Shown here one piece after another: positions 18,632-31,919 of a stretch of 64,000 nt of DNA; the stretch's first letter is position 1, and each line of letters begins with the position of its first letter. The notes beneath the pieces are model-generated. The model ran no database searches. It saw only the letters and a program-made list of their open reading frames with translations, and was not told the origin of the DNA. The stretch is taken from positions 62,001 to 126,000 of the forward strand of contig NJFT01000060.1 in assembly GCA_002221725.1 (NCBI GenBank). Reading direction: 5' to 3'. This stretch comes from Scedosporium boydii. Its lineage: Eukaryota; Ascomycota; Sordariomycetes; Microascales; Microascaceae. The position numbers and the translations under genes are program-made.

Positions 18632-21600
18632 TGTGAAGTGTGTATGTGGATATGTGTGGATGTGTGGTGTGTGTGTCTCCAAGTATTAAGAGAGGAAGAG
18701 AGAAGATAAGGGGTGTTGAGTGAGTTGAGTGAGGAGTGGCAGGGAGTAAGAGTCGATGGGGTGATATGGCTATGTATATCCGGGATACTGGGCTTCTAAG
18801 TTTGTAATTTCAGGCTTTTTTTTTTCCGTTCGCCGCAAGTGATACTGATAGGAGTGAAGGCTCCGACCTTGTACTTGTCGTATTGGAGTGGGCCTTGGGG
18901 GCAAGCTGAGTCTAGGTTGTGTCTAGGTTGTCTAGGTTCTCCACGTGTAGGATGAAATAGCTTCAGGATGGGACCTGGATGATCGGCAAGATTCTTCGAG
19001 GAAGGTATGATATCAAGTGTAACACAAGATCTTGGGGATGATTCAGATATCGAAATCGAAAGACGCAGGGGAGAGGAGGGAGATGAAAGAAGCAATTCAG
19101 ATATGGAGAATAGAACTACCTGGAAGTGATCAGCGAGAGACCCTCATCTTATATATTAAAAAATCTGATCTCGATGTATCGACACGGACCATATGGGACA
19201 CGACATGGAGTCATGGATAGTCATGGATAGGAACGATGGACAATGGATAGCGGAAAATGGACATGGACAAAGCTTCGCACAATACCGATACACTACTTTG
19301 CTAGTCTGGTTCGTACATTACAATACGCAAGGCACGTACCGGTGATTCGTATGATTCTGGTGTCGACTCCAAGTAGCCGCCAGTCAAAATACGTCGCACC
19401 CCCCCGGCCAGCACAATCTGGTCTCCACAGGCACGATGAAGGAGCGGCTAATGTGCGCCGGCTAGCCCATTGGTATTGGCATTGGCATTGGCATTGGCAT
19501 GGGCAGTTGTATGGGTATTGGTATGGGCATTGGCATCATACATCAAATCAATGGTAAAACCTCTAATGACAGTACCATGAAACTAGTACTTGCAGTACAC
19601 TATCTAATACCTCATCGAAAGCAGGATCCGAACCGAGCCTGGGTTCGGATGCAACAAGATTTAAACGGTTTTTTTCTTTCTTTGCTTTTTACATAGGACA
19701 CTACCTGATGCAAAGTATACGTAGGGACAGCCCGGAAATTACAGAGGCAATAGAGCCATGATCCTAGGAGGCTATAATACAAGAGAAAGCGCTATAAGAA
19801 AACAGGGAAAAGAGTAGCGGTGTCCAAAATGTGATAGAATCATGGTTTGAGTGTGTATACTCAGTGTAGCATAAAAGTGATAATGCTCACTGTGCAGACT
19901 CTCCAAGTCTCGTGGTCTGTTCTGGTGTGAGGCGAGGATACTGATACTCAGTAGTGTACTCCGTACTTCAACCGCACGACAAGGCTTTGATTTTTTTTTT
20001 TTTTCTCTTCTTTTTCTTCCTTCTTCCAGTTTAGCACGGGGTCCGTGTTTCCCTCTGTGGCTTGTTCGGTTGTGAGCCGTTTGGGAACTCTCGAAGCCGT
20101 TTGGGGCAACTCGGGGGTGTGTGATTCGTGAACTGAACCCGGAGCTAGTTCCTGCTGGGAAGTCTGGGACGTTCGCGCCTGTTCACCCGTTAGGTTCCGG
20201 CTTGGTCGTCCCAAAGCGAACGAAGGTTTTCGTACACTAAGCGCACGCCCTCCCCTTCCACCGCCCGCTGCCTCACTCTCTCCCTGTGTCGGTAATGGCG
20301 CTAGACCAGGCCGAATCAGGGTTGGCCGGATACGATTTCTTGCCCTGGGGAAGGGTTCTTCTGGAAACGACGAAAACTTCCAGGGATTGGTACGACGATA
20401 TCTGGACACACCGGTTAGTGGAGTCTGAATCGTACGATGCATGGCTGGGGACGGTCCCGTTTTTTTCTTTTGTTTTTTTCTTTTTTTCTTCCCCTGGAGG
20501 GTCACTGGAGAATTTTCACTCCGTTGTCTTTTTTTTTTTTTCGAGATCAGGGGGGCGAATCGGCGATGAAAATTGAATCGTGGGGGGAGCCTGGATGACC
20601 TGGCCAGCCAAAGCTGGGTTCTGGGGGCGAAGATATGTTCTGTGCGCGGCTTGAAGAATTTTTGTTCGGTATTATCAAAATATTAATGTAGCATTACTAT
20701 GGACAATTATAGTATTCCAGTATTACTACAGTCGCAGCTGTACCATCTCGGCGAGACTTCAATTGTTCCTCTCGCGGCTGGGAAACCCATACGCATACTT
20801 CGTACAATCGCCAGATTCAATCTTGGATTTTTTGATCATGCGGTCCTCAAGAACGTCACACTGCACGAAAAAGTACAGGTCCTTTTCGACATAAACTTAA
20901 CGAATGCCGAATGCACTGACAGCATTGAAGCCGAATTCTGTGGACCTTAAAATTAGAAACTTAAAACATTGAATCCTTCAAACTTTACGAAAACAAAAAG
21001 GAGTCGTGCCAAGAGGCAGAGACTGCAGAGGCTTTGCGGCTTTTGCAGAGCTTTGTCGTTCCTGCTTTCCGAGCGTCCACCAGTCCAGTCCACCAGTTGA
21101 TCTCACCACGGCAATGCTGAGCTCGGCATTTCCTACAGGCTACAGCTGGACTTGGTCTGTGTCAAGGTGGCTTGAATGCTCTTTTCTCCACACGCCCTCG
21201 TCTGTTCGCACAATGCAGAGAGAACATTGAACGGTCCTGGAGTAGTGTACGTACCTTTTATTGTACGCATAGACTGGTAATGTAGGAGTGGAAGAAGCAA
21301 GGAGCATATGAAGTACTCAGTAGTGGATGAAGTAGTGTGCAACCACGAGCCAGGCTTGCCCAATCCACAGGGAGGCAATATGAACTGTCAATTGGAGCCG
21401 AGGACAAGCGGAAGAAACGGTTATGCACTTACACGCACCAAGTACCTCCTTCTTCTCATCGTCGATGGAGACTGGTATCAAGTTTTGTCTCAATGTTATC
21501 CATGCTGCCCCATTCAATTTCATCGATCTGGTTTAGCCATGATCCATGATAGCCCCAATCCTCCACGTGTTCGATGGAGCTCTCAAACTCGTGGCATCTA

Positions 21601-24600
21601 GTGTCCAGGATCGAAGTGGCCCTCAGGTCAGGGACTCGGAGACTGAGACACCACATGGCTTTGGGTGGAAATTGGTGGAGTTTGCCTTTCTATCGAATGT
21701 TCTGCTCACACGACAGAAGACCCTCTTTCTCGATAGCCTACACTACGGAGTACTGAGAACTTGGTTCAAAATGACACTAGCATGGTCTCCCCACAGCGTA
21801 ACGGAGCCCATGCTGGGGCCTTATTTCGGCTAGCCACCTTTCTTAGGCGGCATTCACCGCGAGATGTCGTCCTTGGTTCGAGTCTGGAGAAAAAAATCAG
21901 TAGCAGAATTTTCAGATACGGCCGCCTAACTGCTAGTCTGGCAGTGAATTGGACTTAGAGGTAAGCCTATCATGGAGAATCGCGCGAAAACATCTATACG
22001 AAATCGGCCCTTGAAAGCGCCGGAAACCGACGCCTTAGACCGTAGGTGGAGAGCGGATTTGGTTGTTTGTTTGTTCCGGACCTTGCTCTTTCGAGAAAAA
22101 AGAAAACAGATTTCGTCATCCTGCCTCGACCCATACTTGCATGTCGGGATCGTGGGCAAGCGTTGTCGGGTGATGTGAAAAAAAAATAGATCGAGATCGA
22201 TACGGAGCCTGCCTAGTTTATTCCCGTACACTACGACTCTACTCCGTACTTTGTAGACGCGCAAATGAGGTAGTATCAACTATTCAATCGATCACACCAA
22301 AAGCGCGGTAATAGTCGAAATGCTCCTGGCATTTTCCAAGCATCTCGCAGCAACCCCCCGGCGGTCCCCGTCGATGACTCCAGACTCCACTGCCTCGTGT
22401 GAACTTACACACTACGGAAGCACGATTCCTTCGCAGCCACGTTTTTCGTCGTCATATCCGGATTCGCGACTTCCTCTCTGGGCAATGGAACGATGCTGTG
22501 CTCCGCATCTTCCCTATTACGAATTGTACGAATTGCTTCGTATGTCCGAAGTAAGAACGGTTCCGGTAATATTGTGGTTCTGCGGATGGGGGCGAGGTAT
22601 GGTTTCTCCAGAATAATTTTGCATGCAACTATTGAACCGTGGTACGAAGGAGTCCACTGTCCACTCAGAAACAGCATGTCGTCACAATAACGGTCGAATT
22701 GATCTTTTTTCTGATCGCTCGGCCCCAATTCTAAGTTTAATTCTTTCCCCCGCGCCCAATGCCAGCGTTACTGCCGTGTGTGTGTTGCCCGTGAGTCCGC
22801 TAATTGGAGGCGCACGTCCTTTTCGCTTGCTGTTTTTTTGGTTCCTCGCTTCTCGTGCAGAGCTCCAATAGATATTTTCGCTCGTTTCGAGATGTCAAAG
22901 TTTGACCTTGACGAATATTACTTGCGCAGTACTTGTGTAGCATAGTATTTCGTAGTAGCGACTTGGTCTGTCCTCATCGTGATTGGAGAATTCGAGCTGC
23001 ATCGGCCGTCCATAAATACTTCTTATGTATAGTGTACTTCGTATGCGTAGTCTGTACAGTTACATCATAGGGACTTTCAATCCTGAGTTCAGCCTGATGA
23101 GTCAGCAGCTGATCTTCGAACTCGCCTTGGAATTGGTGTTCTTCTCATTGGAGGAAGTTGAGGCTGTCTCAGTTCCCCAAAGAGGGGCAAGGTGCAGTGC
23201 AGCAACTTTGTACGACTGTCTATCCCGTCTCTCTTTCCGCTCCCGCAGCCTTGATCTAGAAGAAGAAAAGATCTGCCTCTGTCCCCATCTGCCTCCCTCG
23301 ACAAAGTCTGGAGTAAATATGGAGAATGTCTCGCCTTTGCAGTCTCTCATATCCCGAATTTCAATTTTTCTCTTGGCCGTTGATCGCCTCGACTGGTCAC
23401 CTCTCATATCCGGCCTTCCCCTGCCTATAGTGCCATCCGCGCCATGCCATCCCTACCATCCCTTGAGCATTTCTAATCTTTTTTTTCCCTTCTCAACTCC
23501 GCAAAACCCACTAAATTGGCCCTCCGCTTCTAACCAAATTCTTGACAAAAATCGACCCATTTCCTGATCGACCCTGGCCCCCACGCATTTCTCCCATTTG
23601 CTCCTTGACTTGCCTGTCACACCCCCCTGGCGTCTCAGTCGAAGGAGGTGCAGCAGACTGGAGACTGCAACAATCCTATGCACAAACTTCCTAGCCATGC
23701 ACCGGAAGCGTTCCAGCTGAGAATCCTGTCCTCGTCTTGCGTCGAAAATCGAGTTGAGGGGATCAGCTCAGGGGGAGACATCTGTCTCCCCTGAGGGTTG
23801 AGGGACCGAACCGATTGATACTGCCCAAGTACCTTGTTTATGACTGACATATCTGCCCTATTAGTGAATGACATGGCACTATCCTTTTGCTCCTATAGCT
23901 CCAGCATTGACAGGTTCTTCCACTAATGCAAGCCTCTCTCCTTACGGAAACCACGGGAGTCTGTGGTATCTCCTCGGTAAGAGGCTCACTGGAGAAAGGA
24001 GGAGGCGAAACTTGGCCACTGGTGGTCCACTAACTCTAACCGTCAATCGCCTAGACTTCCCCTGCTAATCTCGAACGGCTGTCTTGATAAAAGTTGTCTC
24101 ACCATATAGATTATAATCTACGCTAGAAGGGGATGTGCCCTGCGATTCACCCGGTGTACCGCATATATATGATGTGATATCTCTACCCGACGACTTATGC
24201 ACCTCCATTGTTGTGCTCTCTGGGCTGTAATTTTCATCCTGGCTCTCCCCGCACACTATGAAATGCAGGGGAGGTACGAGTCGAGATTCAGAATTAACCT
24301 TGCTTTTTTTTTTTTTTTTTTAACCAGGTAAACTTTTGTCGACAAGGTTGTCGACACGAGAAGATAGTATTGCAAAGGCCTTGTCGCCTGTAAACTAATG
24401 CCTCAATCTAGGACGCTGCCTAATTACAGTCTGTGAAGCACTTTCGTGCTACTACGCAGGCACGGCAGATAGCTTCGGCGGGATTCTAGCAGGTGTCCGT
24501 GAAGGCTCAGTTTCAAGGTGTGGCGGACGGACTGACCGCAGCATGGCCAGGGCAACTGTCAAAGGTGAGCATTGTCGGGTCTGACCGGTGTGACCGTGAG

Positions 24601-26666
24601 GCCTCTGGTGCTCCGAACCCGACCTCCGGACACGGCACAACCCGGAAGGATGAGCCGGCCCCTGAGGGATGCGTCTCGGAACGAGGTTGTACTTCGTACG
24701 CACAAATCCTACCCTTGATATGTTCGGGAAAACTAGGCGGAGAGACCACCACGAGGAAGTGACGCATTCCGCCCTGCAAACCTCAACTTTCTGTTGGATT
24801 CTGCCTGTGGAGCCCAACAAACGTAGCCCGGAACCCACACCGCGACCACATGCCGACAGGGCTTTCCATAGGGACCCGTTAAAATGTAACCGTACTGTTT
24901 TGGTCAGGGGTGAGGTCATCTCTGGTTGGACTGCTTGCCCTGTTCCTTACAGGGGTCGAAAAAAATGGAGGAAAAAAGGACCCACTTGTCAAGGATAAGA
25001 CCCGACAAAGTACTGAGGTGCACCGTCCGTTCTCCCTCTTTACTCACCCCTTGCTTGTTTGTACTCCGCAATACACTCCCTAGGTCACTTCCTTCCATAC
25101 TCCATACACCATCGGCAAAAGATCATGCGAGTATGATTTCACGCCTGGCCTTGCATGCTAGACTAGCGTGCCGTCGAATGTTCGCGGAATCAACATGAGT
25201 GTCTCATGACTTGCATTTCCGGTCCTGGATCAGGTCAATATTTTTGCATCTTGGCCGTTTTTTCCACTTTTTGGCGCTGAATATCTGGATCAATCTCAAG
25301 GATTTCCGAAGCAAGATTGGTGCGCTAGCGAGGATTCCCCTTCTTTTACACTGATTTAGGGTGTAATTGGGCGGAATTGCCACGAGGGTTTATCGTTTCT
25401 CAAGGCTGGGGATCTCCTGATCTGCGGATGCTAGGCAAGTTGGTTTTCGTCCAGGAAAACGGTAAACCCCACAAAGTGCCTTAAGATATTGCTTACTGGC
25501 TCGATCGTCCGCGGCTGATTGATAATGCTGGGCCCAGCATCATTCGAGAAAGGGAAAACTCCACGATCCGGGTTTTTGCAAATCCTCAGCTGGGAACGTG
25601 GCCGGGTGCGGGGGAGGAGTCTGTGGCCACGTGTGAGGACTATCATGAGACCCCTGTTTTTCTTTCCTGGTCTCTTTTGCCCTGAGGTTAGGTTGTCTAA
25701 ACGTTTAGATTTCCTGGGGAACTGGGGAACTGGGGAATGAGGCGAGGGTGTCAATTTCAGATGGCCGGCTGCCCTGTCTCAGTTCCCCGTCAATATATTG
25801 AACATCGATAGGGATGGGGGGCGAGGAACAAGGCAGAGACCTCGCTTGGCCTCGCTTCTGGAAGTGCCGCGCCCGGACTCGAGTGCATGGACTATCGAGT
25901 TGCTTGGTCCTTTGCTCTTTGGTAGAGGTGCTATGGCTCTGGAGTCCTGTGCTCGACGCCCGGCTGCTTACTGACGTGGAATATCAGGACCCGCGATATG
26001 CGCTCGATTTGCTCTTGGGGACGGAGGCCCCCAGAGCTCGAGACGACCTCACCCCTGACAGGAGTTGGAGAGTCGAGTCGAGTCTACTGTCCATGTCTTG
26101 CCTATTTCTCTCACAACTGCCGCTTTCCATGCTAGATGCTTGCCATCATATGCAGTCCCCGGGATGCCTTTCTGAGGGCTCCCCGTGCGCATTTGAGAAG
26201 TGCGGACGCCTGTTTCAGTCGAAGTTCTACAAAGAGAGAGCAGGTAAGCCTAATGCCCTTTAACTTCGGTACGTAGCTCATGGTTTTAGAGTTTGATAGG
26301 TAAGTGAGGTAGAAGCCAAGTTGATTCTCATCAAGATGTGGTTGACGATCTCCCGTCGTTCCCATGTACCTTCGTACCTCATACAGTACAAATATAGAAT
26401 TCGTATTAGAGGCACTGTATATGCAAGCTGAGGTCAGCAAAGAAATTTCTGCCACGAAACACCGCCTTCCTTCTTCTGCAGCTCAGCCTCTTCCATTCTT
26501 GGCTTGCGAAAAAAAAACAGCATCGCAAAGATCATCAACAAGCTCTGCTACGAAATAACCAGCGAACCGCAAACGACCCTCCCCATCAATCCCCGGACTC
26601 GAGTCACTCTTTCAATTCAGACTAAAAGAAGAATTATTCTCTTAATTACCACTTCATACCGCCAAC
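18632..26666. other. Eight-kilobase gene-sparse region
   Basis: No gene could be supported. The longest ORFs (19948-20505 minus, 23025-23567 plus, 24452-24919 minus, 25814-26263 plus) overlap others on both strands and have no domain, biased codon use or splice-joined partner. The region carries exact TACTTCGTA motifs at 20796, 23035 and 24690, a hexanucleotide repeat near 19.5 kb, T-runs (19988-20004, about 20461-20490, 24304-24321) and a short direct repeat of TTGTCGACA (24337 and 24349). No transposase or reverse transcriptase fragments were recognised. Confidence 0.5.
19470..19536 (+). repeat. Hexanucleotide microsatellite (GGCATT/GGTATT)
   Basis: About 11 imperfect copies of TGGCAT/TGGTAT-type hexamers in tandem, with ATGGGC/ATTGGC variants. 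It lies in the gene-sparse region downstream of no recognised gene. Confidence 0.85.
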
Positions 26667-27117
26667 ATGTCGTTCTTTGGAATGGGTCGTCCTCAGCCCT
26701 CTTCGGAGGAGAAGATCGCGATGATGGAGAATGAAATCATCGCCATGTCCGACCTCCACAACCGGTTCGTATCAATCTATCCATCTCCCTCTCATCTAGG
26801 AAAAGAAAGCCCCAATCCACTATTTTCCCTCTCACCCACCCTGCCAATTACCCCTTGAACATCCAAGCTCTGCGTTGAAGAAAAAGACTCGTCGACGGAA
26901 CCCCGGAAATGCTAACTTCTATTCTAGTCTCTCTAAGATCTGCTCCCGGAAGTGCATCCCCACCGACTACCGCGAAGGCGAGATCAACAAGGGCGAATCC
27001 GTCTGCCTCGACCGCTGCACGGCGAAGTTCTTCGAGGCGTACATGAAGACCAACGAGCTCATGCAGCAGTACGGCCAGCAGATGCAGTCCGGCGGCAAGA
27101 TTGGCGGCCTGAAATAA
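26667..27117 (+). CDS. TIM10: Mitochondrial intermembrane space translocase subunit Tim10
   Basis: CDS is join(26667..26764,26928..27117), 95 residues; the 163-nt intron has GT-AG ends and splits an Arg codon. Tim10 forms the small TIM chaperone complex with Tim9 in the intermembrane space, carrying hydrophobic carrier precursors to TIM22. Start [17 protein letters not shown] is typical for filamentous fungi. After the intron the twin CX3C motifs CSRKC and CLDRC appear, with RLSKIC and the basic/glycine tail GGKIGGLK. All four cysteines that make the two disulfides are present and length fits the family. A CT-rich leader lies just upstream. Confidence 0.97.
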
Positions 27118-27946
27118 ATGAAATAAAAACCCCCACCGAGGAGTGTGGAGTTCTCTTCTCTTCGCTTCTCCTCGTTTGATTTCACTGTTTTTTTCCTGCG
27201 ACTTGAAAACCCAAAAGATATATAAAGGGAACCTTTTGGTTGGCCTGGAGTTTTATGCTGGGTTTGAAACTCCGGTATAAACCTGCTTACTCTTGGCTTC
27301 ATTTTCTCGTTGTCGTTGGTTTTCCTTTCAGGGGGCGACCGGGGGCTGGCTGGGGTTGGAATCTCATGATGTTTAATCATTGGTGGCCTTATCGTGGCCT
27401 GTGTTTTGCTACCCGAGGGGACCATGTTCTGGGGAGGGATTCTTTTCTCATAGACTTTTTTCGTGTTTTTCCGGGAATAGGGGGAGATGAGAGAGAGCCT
27501 CATTGTACGATAAAATTGGCAAAAAGCTGGAGGAAGGTAAACAAACAACAAAATCATGTATAAATCTGCTCTGGTATAGAATCGTCCCTGGCTAGGGATT
27601 GGGGGAACTTTTCCTAGAAATTCATGAAATCTCTCCGCTGACGATTCTCTTCTTAAAGCCAAAGATGTACGATGTCAATACCGTCAAAAGGGCGTTGCTT
27701 GCCCACCAAATGCAAGAAGAAAAGTAGATCAATTGTCTATCGAAATGCCCCTACTCCCCCGGCTTGTATGCTAGCCATGCCTAGTATGAAATCTCATGTA
27801 TCATCAGGCCCCTTCCCGGGATTCCTTTGGCTTTCTGCTCCTATACTCCAATGCACCAAGATGTTGATATCCATTCGTTTTTTTCGAAAATGCTAACCTG
27901 AAAATGCTGCTGCCTCGTTGGCAAGAACAAAAGAAAAAGACAAACT
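27118..27946. other. Convergent intergenic region
   Basis: Between the 3' ends of TIM10 (plus) and the Stb6-like gene (minus). No gene, RNA or repeat seen. Confidence 0.6.
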
Positions 27947-30765
27947 TTACGCCTTGACTTCCCTAGTAATGTTCGGCCCCGTCCCAATGCCCGTCAGCGT
28001 CCTGACAAACCAATGCAACCAACTCTCCGTCTCCAGCTGAACCTTCAGCTCCTCAACGCGCCTCTCGACATCCTCCACCTGCTTCTCATACGCGACGACC
28101 CCGTCCTCGACGTCCTCGACCTTCGACGCGAGCGTGTTCATCTCGTACTCGAGCCTCGCCAGTAACATCTCCACGTCCTTGAGCTCCCTCGAGAGGCTCC
28201 CGCGCTCCTCGGCGATCAGCTCCACTGAGGCGGATCGGACGTTGCGACACACCTCGGCCAGGTGCGTCGCGAGCATCTGGAGATCTTCCTGGTGCTGAGA
28301 GAACCGCACGTCGAGCGCCTCGACGGCCTCGACGTTCTGCGTGGCCCACGGCTCGATGTCGCGCTTGATGTCGAGCATCTTCTGATTTAGACTGCGGGCG
28401 AGCTCTTCGAGGTAGTTCGTCTTCGGGAGAAGGGCACTGCCTGCTTTGCTGCTGAGGATGTCTTCGAGATCGACAATGTCGATGACTTCTTCCCACCGGA
28501 GGACCGCCTCCTCGGCGTCTCCGAAGGATAGGCGCCGAGACCACCGATGCTCGTTGAGGGGTGTTCTCATGGTGGGCCGGGCGAGTTCTAGGGTATGGCG
28601 TCGGTGGAGATGGCATAACGGCTTGCCGCTGGTCCGCTCGGCAGTCAGCAGAGGACCTCGCAAATCGCTATCGTCCGCTACCGAACCTGCCACGGATATT
28701 GTGCCTTCGACGACATCTTTACGAACCGCATCCGCGAGGCCATCGAAATCCACTTCCAGATGAGTATGGTCTGCGCTGGTTGATACAAGCGTAGAATTCG
28801 GAGGCGGGGCCGGCCTCTGAGATCGGCTTGCTCCCGAATCATACCGCACATCGCCGCCCTCGCCGATCTTCTTGAAGGCATCGACATATTCTTCGGGTTT
28901 GTTTTTCCACGTAAATGTCCTCGGTATCTGTCCAATGGATGATGCTGACATGGGAGAGGCCACCATGAGACCCGGGCTAATAATTCCGCTCTCGATGAAA
29001 TCACTCTGGATCATTGACGGCCTGGAGCCGTGAGTTCTTCGTCCGCCACCGATTGTATCCTTGATCCGACCGAGACCACTCCTGGCATCGCTCATTTTGC
29101 CCGCCACGCTCTTGAAAACGGCCTTCCCGATATTATCTCTGTCGCGATCCCCTCCAGGACTATCAGTTATAGCAGGAGTAGGAGCAGATGGAGGATGAGG
29201 ATGTATTAGGCCGGGACTGTCATCCTTCTTTAGGCGCTCGAATTCCTCCTCGGTGGGTTGGGAGTGCGTGTTCCTCGTACTCCTCGTATCCTGCTGAGCC
29301 AGCATACTACCGGCAATTTCATCGTACGCGGCCGGTCCATCAAAGCCGTTCCTGCGGGGTTTCCCATGCCAGAGCCATTTAGCTCGTTCGCCGGTGGCCA
29401 GGGATATGAAACGATCAATGTCAACGGTTTCAATATCGCTAATGCCCGCCTTGTCGCGACCGGAGACTATGCCCATCACGATCTCGCCTCTCTTGCCGCC
29501 AATTTCGGCCATGGTCGACTTGACCGCTCTCGGTACGCCCCATCCTTCTCCGGAAGCTGCCTTGGCGGTGACGGACTGCAGCTTGAGCAGGGTTTGGCGG
29601 TCAAGCCGGCCTGTTCGTTCATATTTCTGGTATTTTTGAAAGTATGATATGGCTCGGCGGGTGCTATCAATGTCAAACACGTCCTTGGAAATGGGCGCGC
29701 CAAAGGAATGCAGACGATTCCTAGCTCCCATTAGGGTGCCTAAGAGGGCGGCCACGGTGGTTGGGCCTAGGATTCCATCAGAAGGCTCTATGTTGTAGTA
29801 GTCCGTACCGATACCGGTCCACCAGTTCCTGATAGCTGTTTCCGTCACATCGCACAGCAGCCCATCGGTATACTCCTGATCTAGATTGCCGAATATGAAA
29901 AGGGCCACCTGGCATAACTTGACGAGCTCTAGTACAGCTTGGAAGAGCGGTATCCTCGTGCTCACTTTGTATAACTGGTAGAACTTTGCTTGTGTAGCTT
30001 GTGTTGGGTCGGTTAACGTCAAGCCGGATCGGCCTGAGCACCCCATGCGCTTCAGATTTTCGTTCACCATGAAAGATTTTTGGTGCTTTCGTATGTCACC
30101 TTCGGGTATCGGGATAACGGTAAGAGCCGACGGGAAGCTGCTGAGATTCGTCACCATGAGGTCGCCCAGGGGAGTTTCCTTTGGGCGAGCATGGTGTTGT
30201 TGAATAGCCTTGAAAAAGACTTTGAGTCTCGATGACCAGGTGCTTTCGTCGGCCGGTACAGCGAGGACGCCCACCACTATTGAATGTCGCAGATCTCCGG
30301 TGTATGTCGCAATGACGAGGGTGGGCGACCGCCGAGAGCAGGCCCATTGTTCGACCAGGTATAGCTCATATCCTTGCAAAAAACTCTTTGGTTTCACTAT
30401 ACTAACCGCCGGGTCTTCTTCGAGGTATCTGGAGCGGGTGAAGGGAGGCGGTCAGTAGAAGCCCAAGTAAAGTGGGGCTACGCGTACGCGTAAGACGTAA
30501 AAAGTGAGGTGAAGAAAAAGGGAGAAAAAAAAAAAAAAGCTCACTTGAAAGCAACGTGGTCTGGCAAGACGATGTGTCTCCGGTGCGGTAGAGGTGTGGG
30601 CGAGACCGAAGGCTTCTCCGATATATATTCCTCCATTGTCCCATCGGTGGCGGGTGTTGGTGTATCTAGAATGAGTGGGCTTGGGGTGGATCCTTGCTGT
30701 GAGGGCATTCGCGAGTGTAGACGAGATAAGGACGGATCCTTATCGTAGGCAAAAAAGAATGCCAT
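27947..30765 (-). CDS. Stb6-like protein (Sin3-binding protein family), two exons
   Basis: CDS is complement(join(27947..30428,30545..30765)), 900 residues. Exon 1 (start MAFFFAYDKDPSL) ends at ...HVAFK and exon 2 begins in YLEEDPAVSIV. Joined they give the conserved start of the Stb6 N-terminal domain: HVAFKYLEEDPAV, then LQGYELYLVEQWACSRR. The intron is 116 nt with GTGAGC/CCAG ends and a poly-A block. Yeast Stb6 and Stb2 were found as Sin3 interactors, so a role with the Sin3 histone deacetylase is inherited from that family and not shown here. After the N-terminal domain (to about 400) there is a Ser/Pro-rich, likely disordered region (400-620). The C-terminal about 200 residues form a predicted coiled coil (LKDVEMLLARLEYEMNTLAS region) ending in a hydrophobic WLHWFVRTLTGIG segment. 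It is divergent from RMD5. Confidence 0.85.
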
Positions 30766-31919
30766 TTTCCAGTGGCCTAGGGTGTAAGACCGTCCTCCGT
30801 AGCCTCATGTGTGCCGTGATCGCGATCGAGGGATGGGAGTTCATTGTCGGGAAGCGAAGGTCATCGGGATTGCTGTCACAGTTCGAAGAGAAATTATCTG
30901 GCGAATGCTCGATAGTCGGCGACCGACACTCGGGCGAAAGGGAGGGGGAGCGAGGCAGCGGAGGTTGAGGCGATGTAGGAACTAAGGATGGAAGTGGGAG
31001 GTGTCGTCGAGTTTATGTAGCAGCCAAGGAATTCTAGATCGAAGCACGTCCTGCCACGATGTCGATTTAAGGACGACCACAGGTGTGGCATGTGACGCAA
31101 GCAAAAGCCTCTAACTTTCTGAGGGGACTTGCTGGAACCCCCAACATAGAGTGAGTGCTCAACTGTACTTCGCAGCTGTACCACTCCCGTGCCTGTGTGA
31201 CAGCCGATGACGGCTCTTCTATGGGAGGCCTTTCACTGGCTGCTGCCCCTAATTTGGCGGAGAGAAATGGCGAATAGCGGGGTTGCCCGCTGAGGACCAG
31301 CCACTGAATACCACATCACACACGAAGTACGGAGTACATATGTACCTTCTCGAGTCTACCGGTGTGCGAGCGACACGTACAAAGTACTTCGTACTTCCAA
31401 AGTCCGTCGCCTCCAATCAAGGCGCTCGGTTCCTGCCAGCTGATTGGCACGATAAGCCTGGCCGTTATCGATAAGGCACCTGCCACTCGATCTCAATGGC
31501 GGAACTCTCCTTCATAGGAACGAGGAGAGGAGATCTCATGACGACAGAAACCCAACCTTGCCGCCATCCCCACGATACGAAGTAGTTGTAGTATAATACC
31601 TTTTTAACCCCGACTTACCTCCCCACGCCGCCTCCGTGACTGTTTTGTCACGACTGGCATCCAAGAAGCTCTAGTCCTTCCCTTCGAGCTACGACGACAC
31701 TCCAGTTCTTTCTGTGAGAGACCGTCTCCTCCGTTCCCGGTCGTCGAGGGGGCATGAGCTCTCTCCCCGCCTCCCCACCGTCTTTTCACATATTCCGAGC
31801 GTAAATTACATATTTGTACATAGCTTTACTCGAACCCTTTCTATTTTCTTTCTTTTTTGCCCTGATCCCTTCACTGATAGCCCTCACACATCCTCTCCTC
31901 ACTTCCACATTCCCCAACC
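30766..31919. promoter_or_regulatory. Bidirectional promoter region of Stb6-like gene and RMD5
   Basis: 1.15 kb shared upstream region of two divergent genes. Contains TACTTCGTA at 31384 and 31576 (reverse form) and related ACGAAGTAC/GGAGTAC motifs at 31322-31337. A CT-rich stretch before 31920 fits the RMD5 leader. No gene was supported. Confidence 0.5.

Noticed and set aside
17369..18682. Longer flavohemoglobin start 17 codons upstream
   Set aside because: The extra residues are His/Thr repeats not expected in the family; the second ATG gives the normal globin start.
19948..20505. 185-residue minus-strand ORF in gene-sparse region
   Set aside because: Lys-rich ends come from A/T runs; no biased codon use, no recognised motif.
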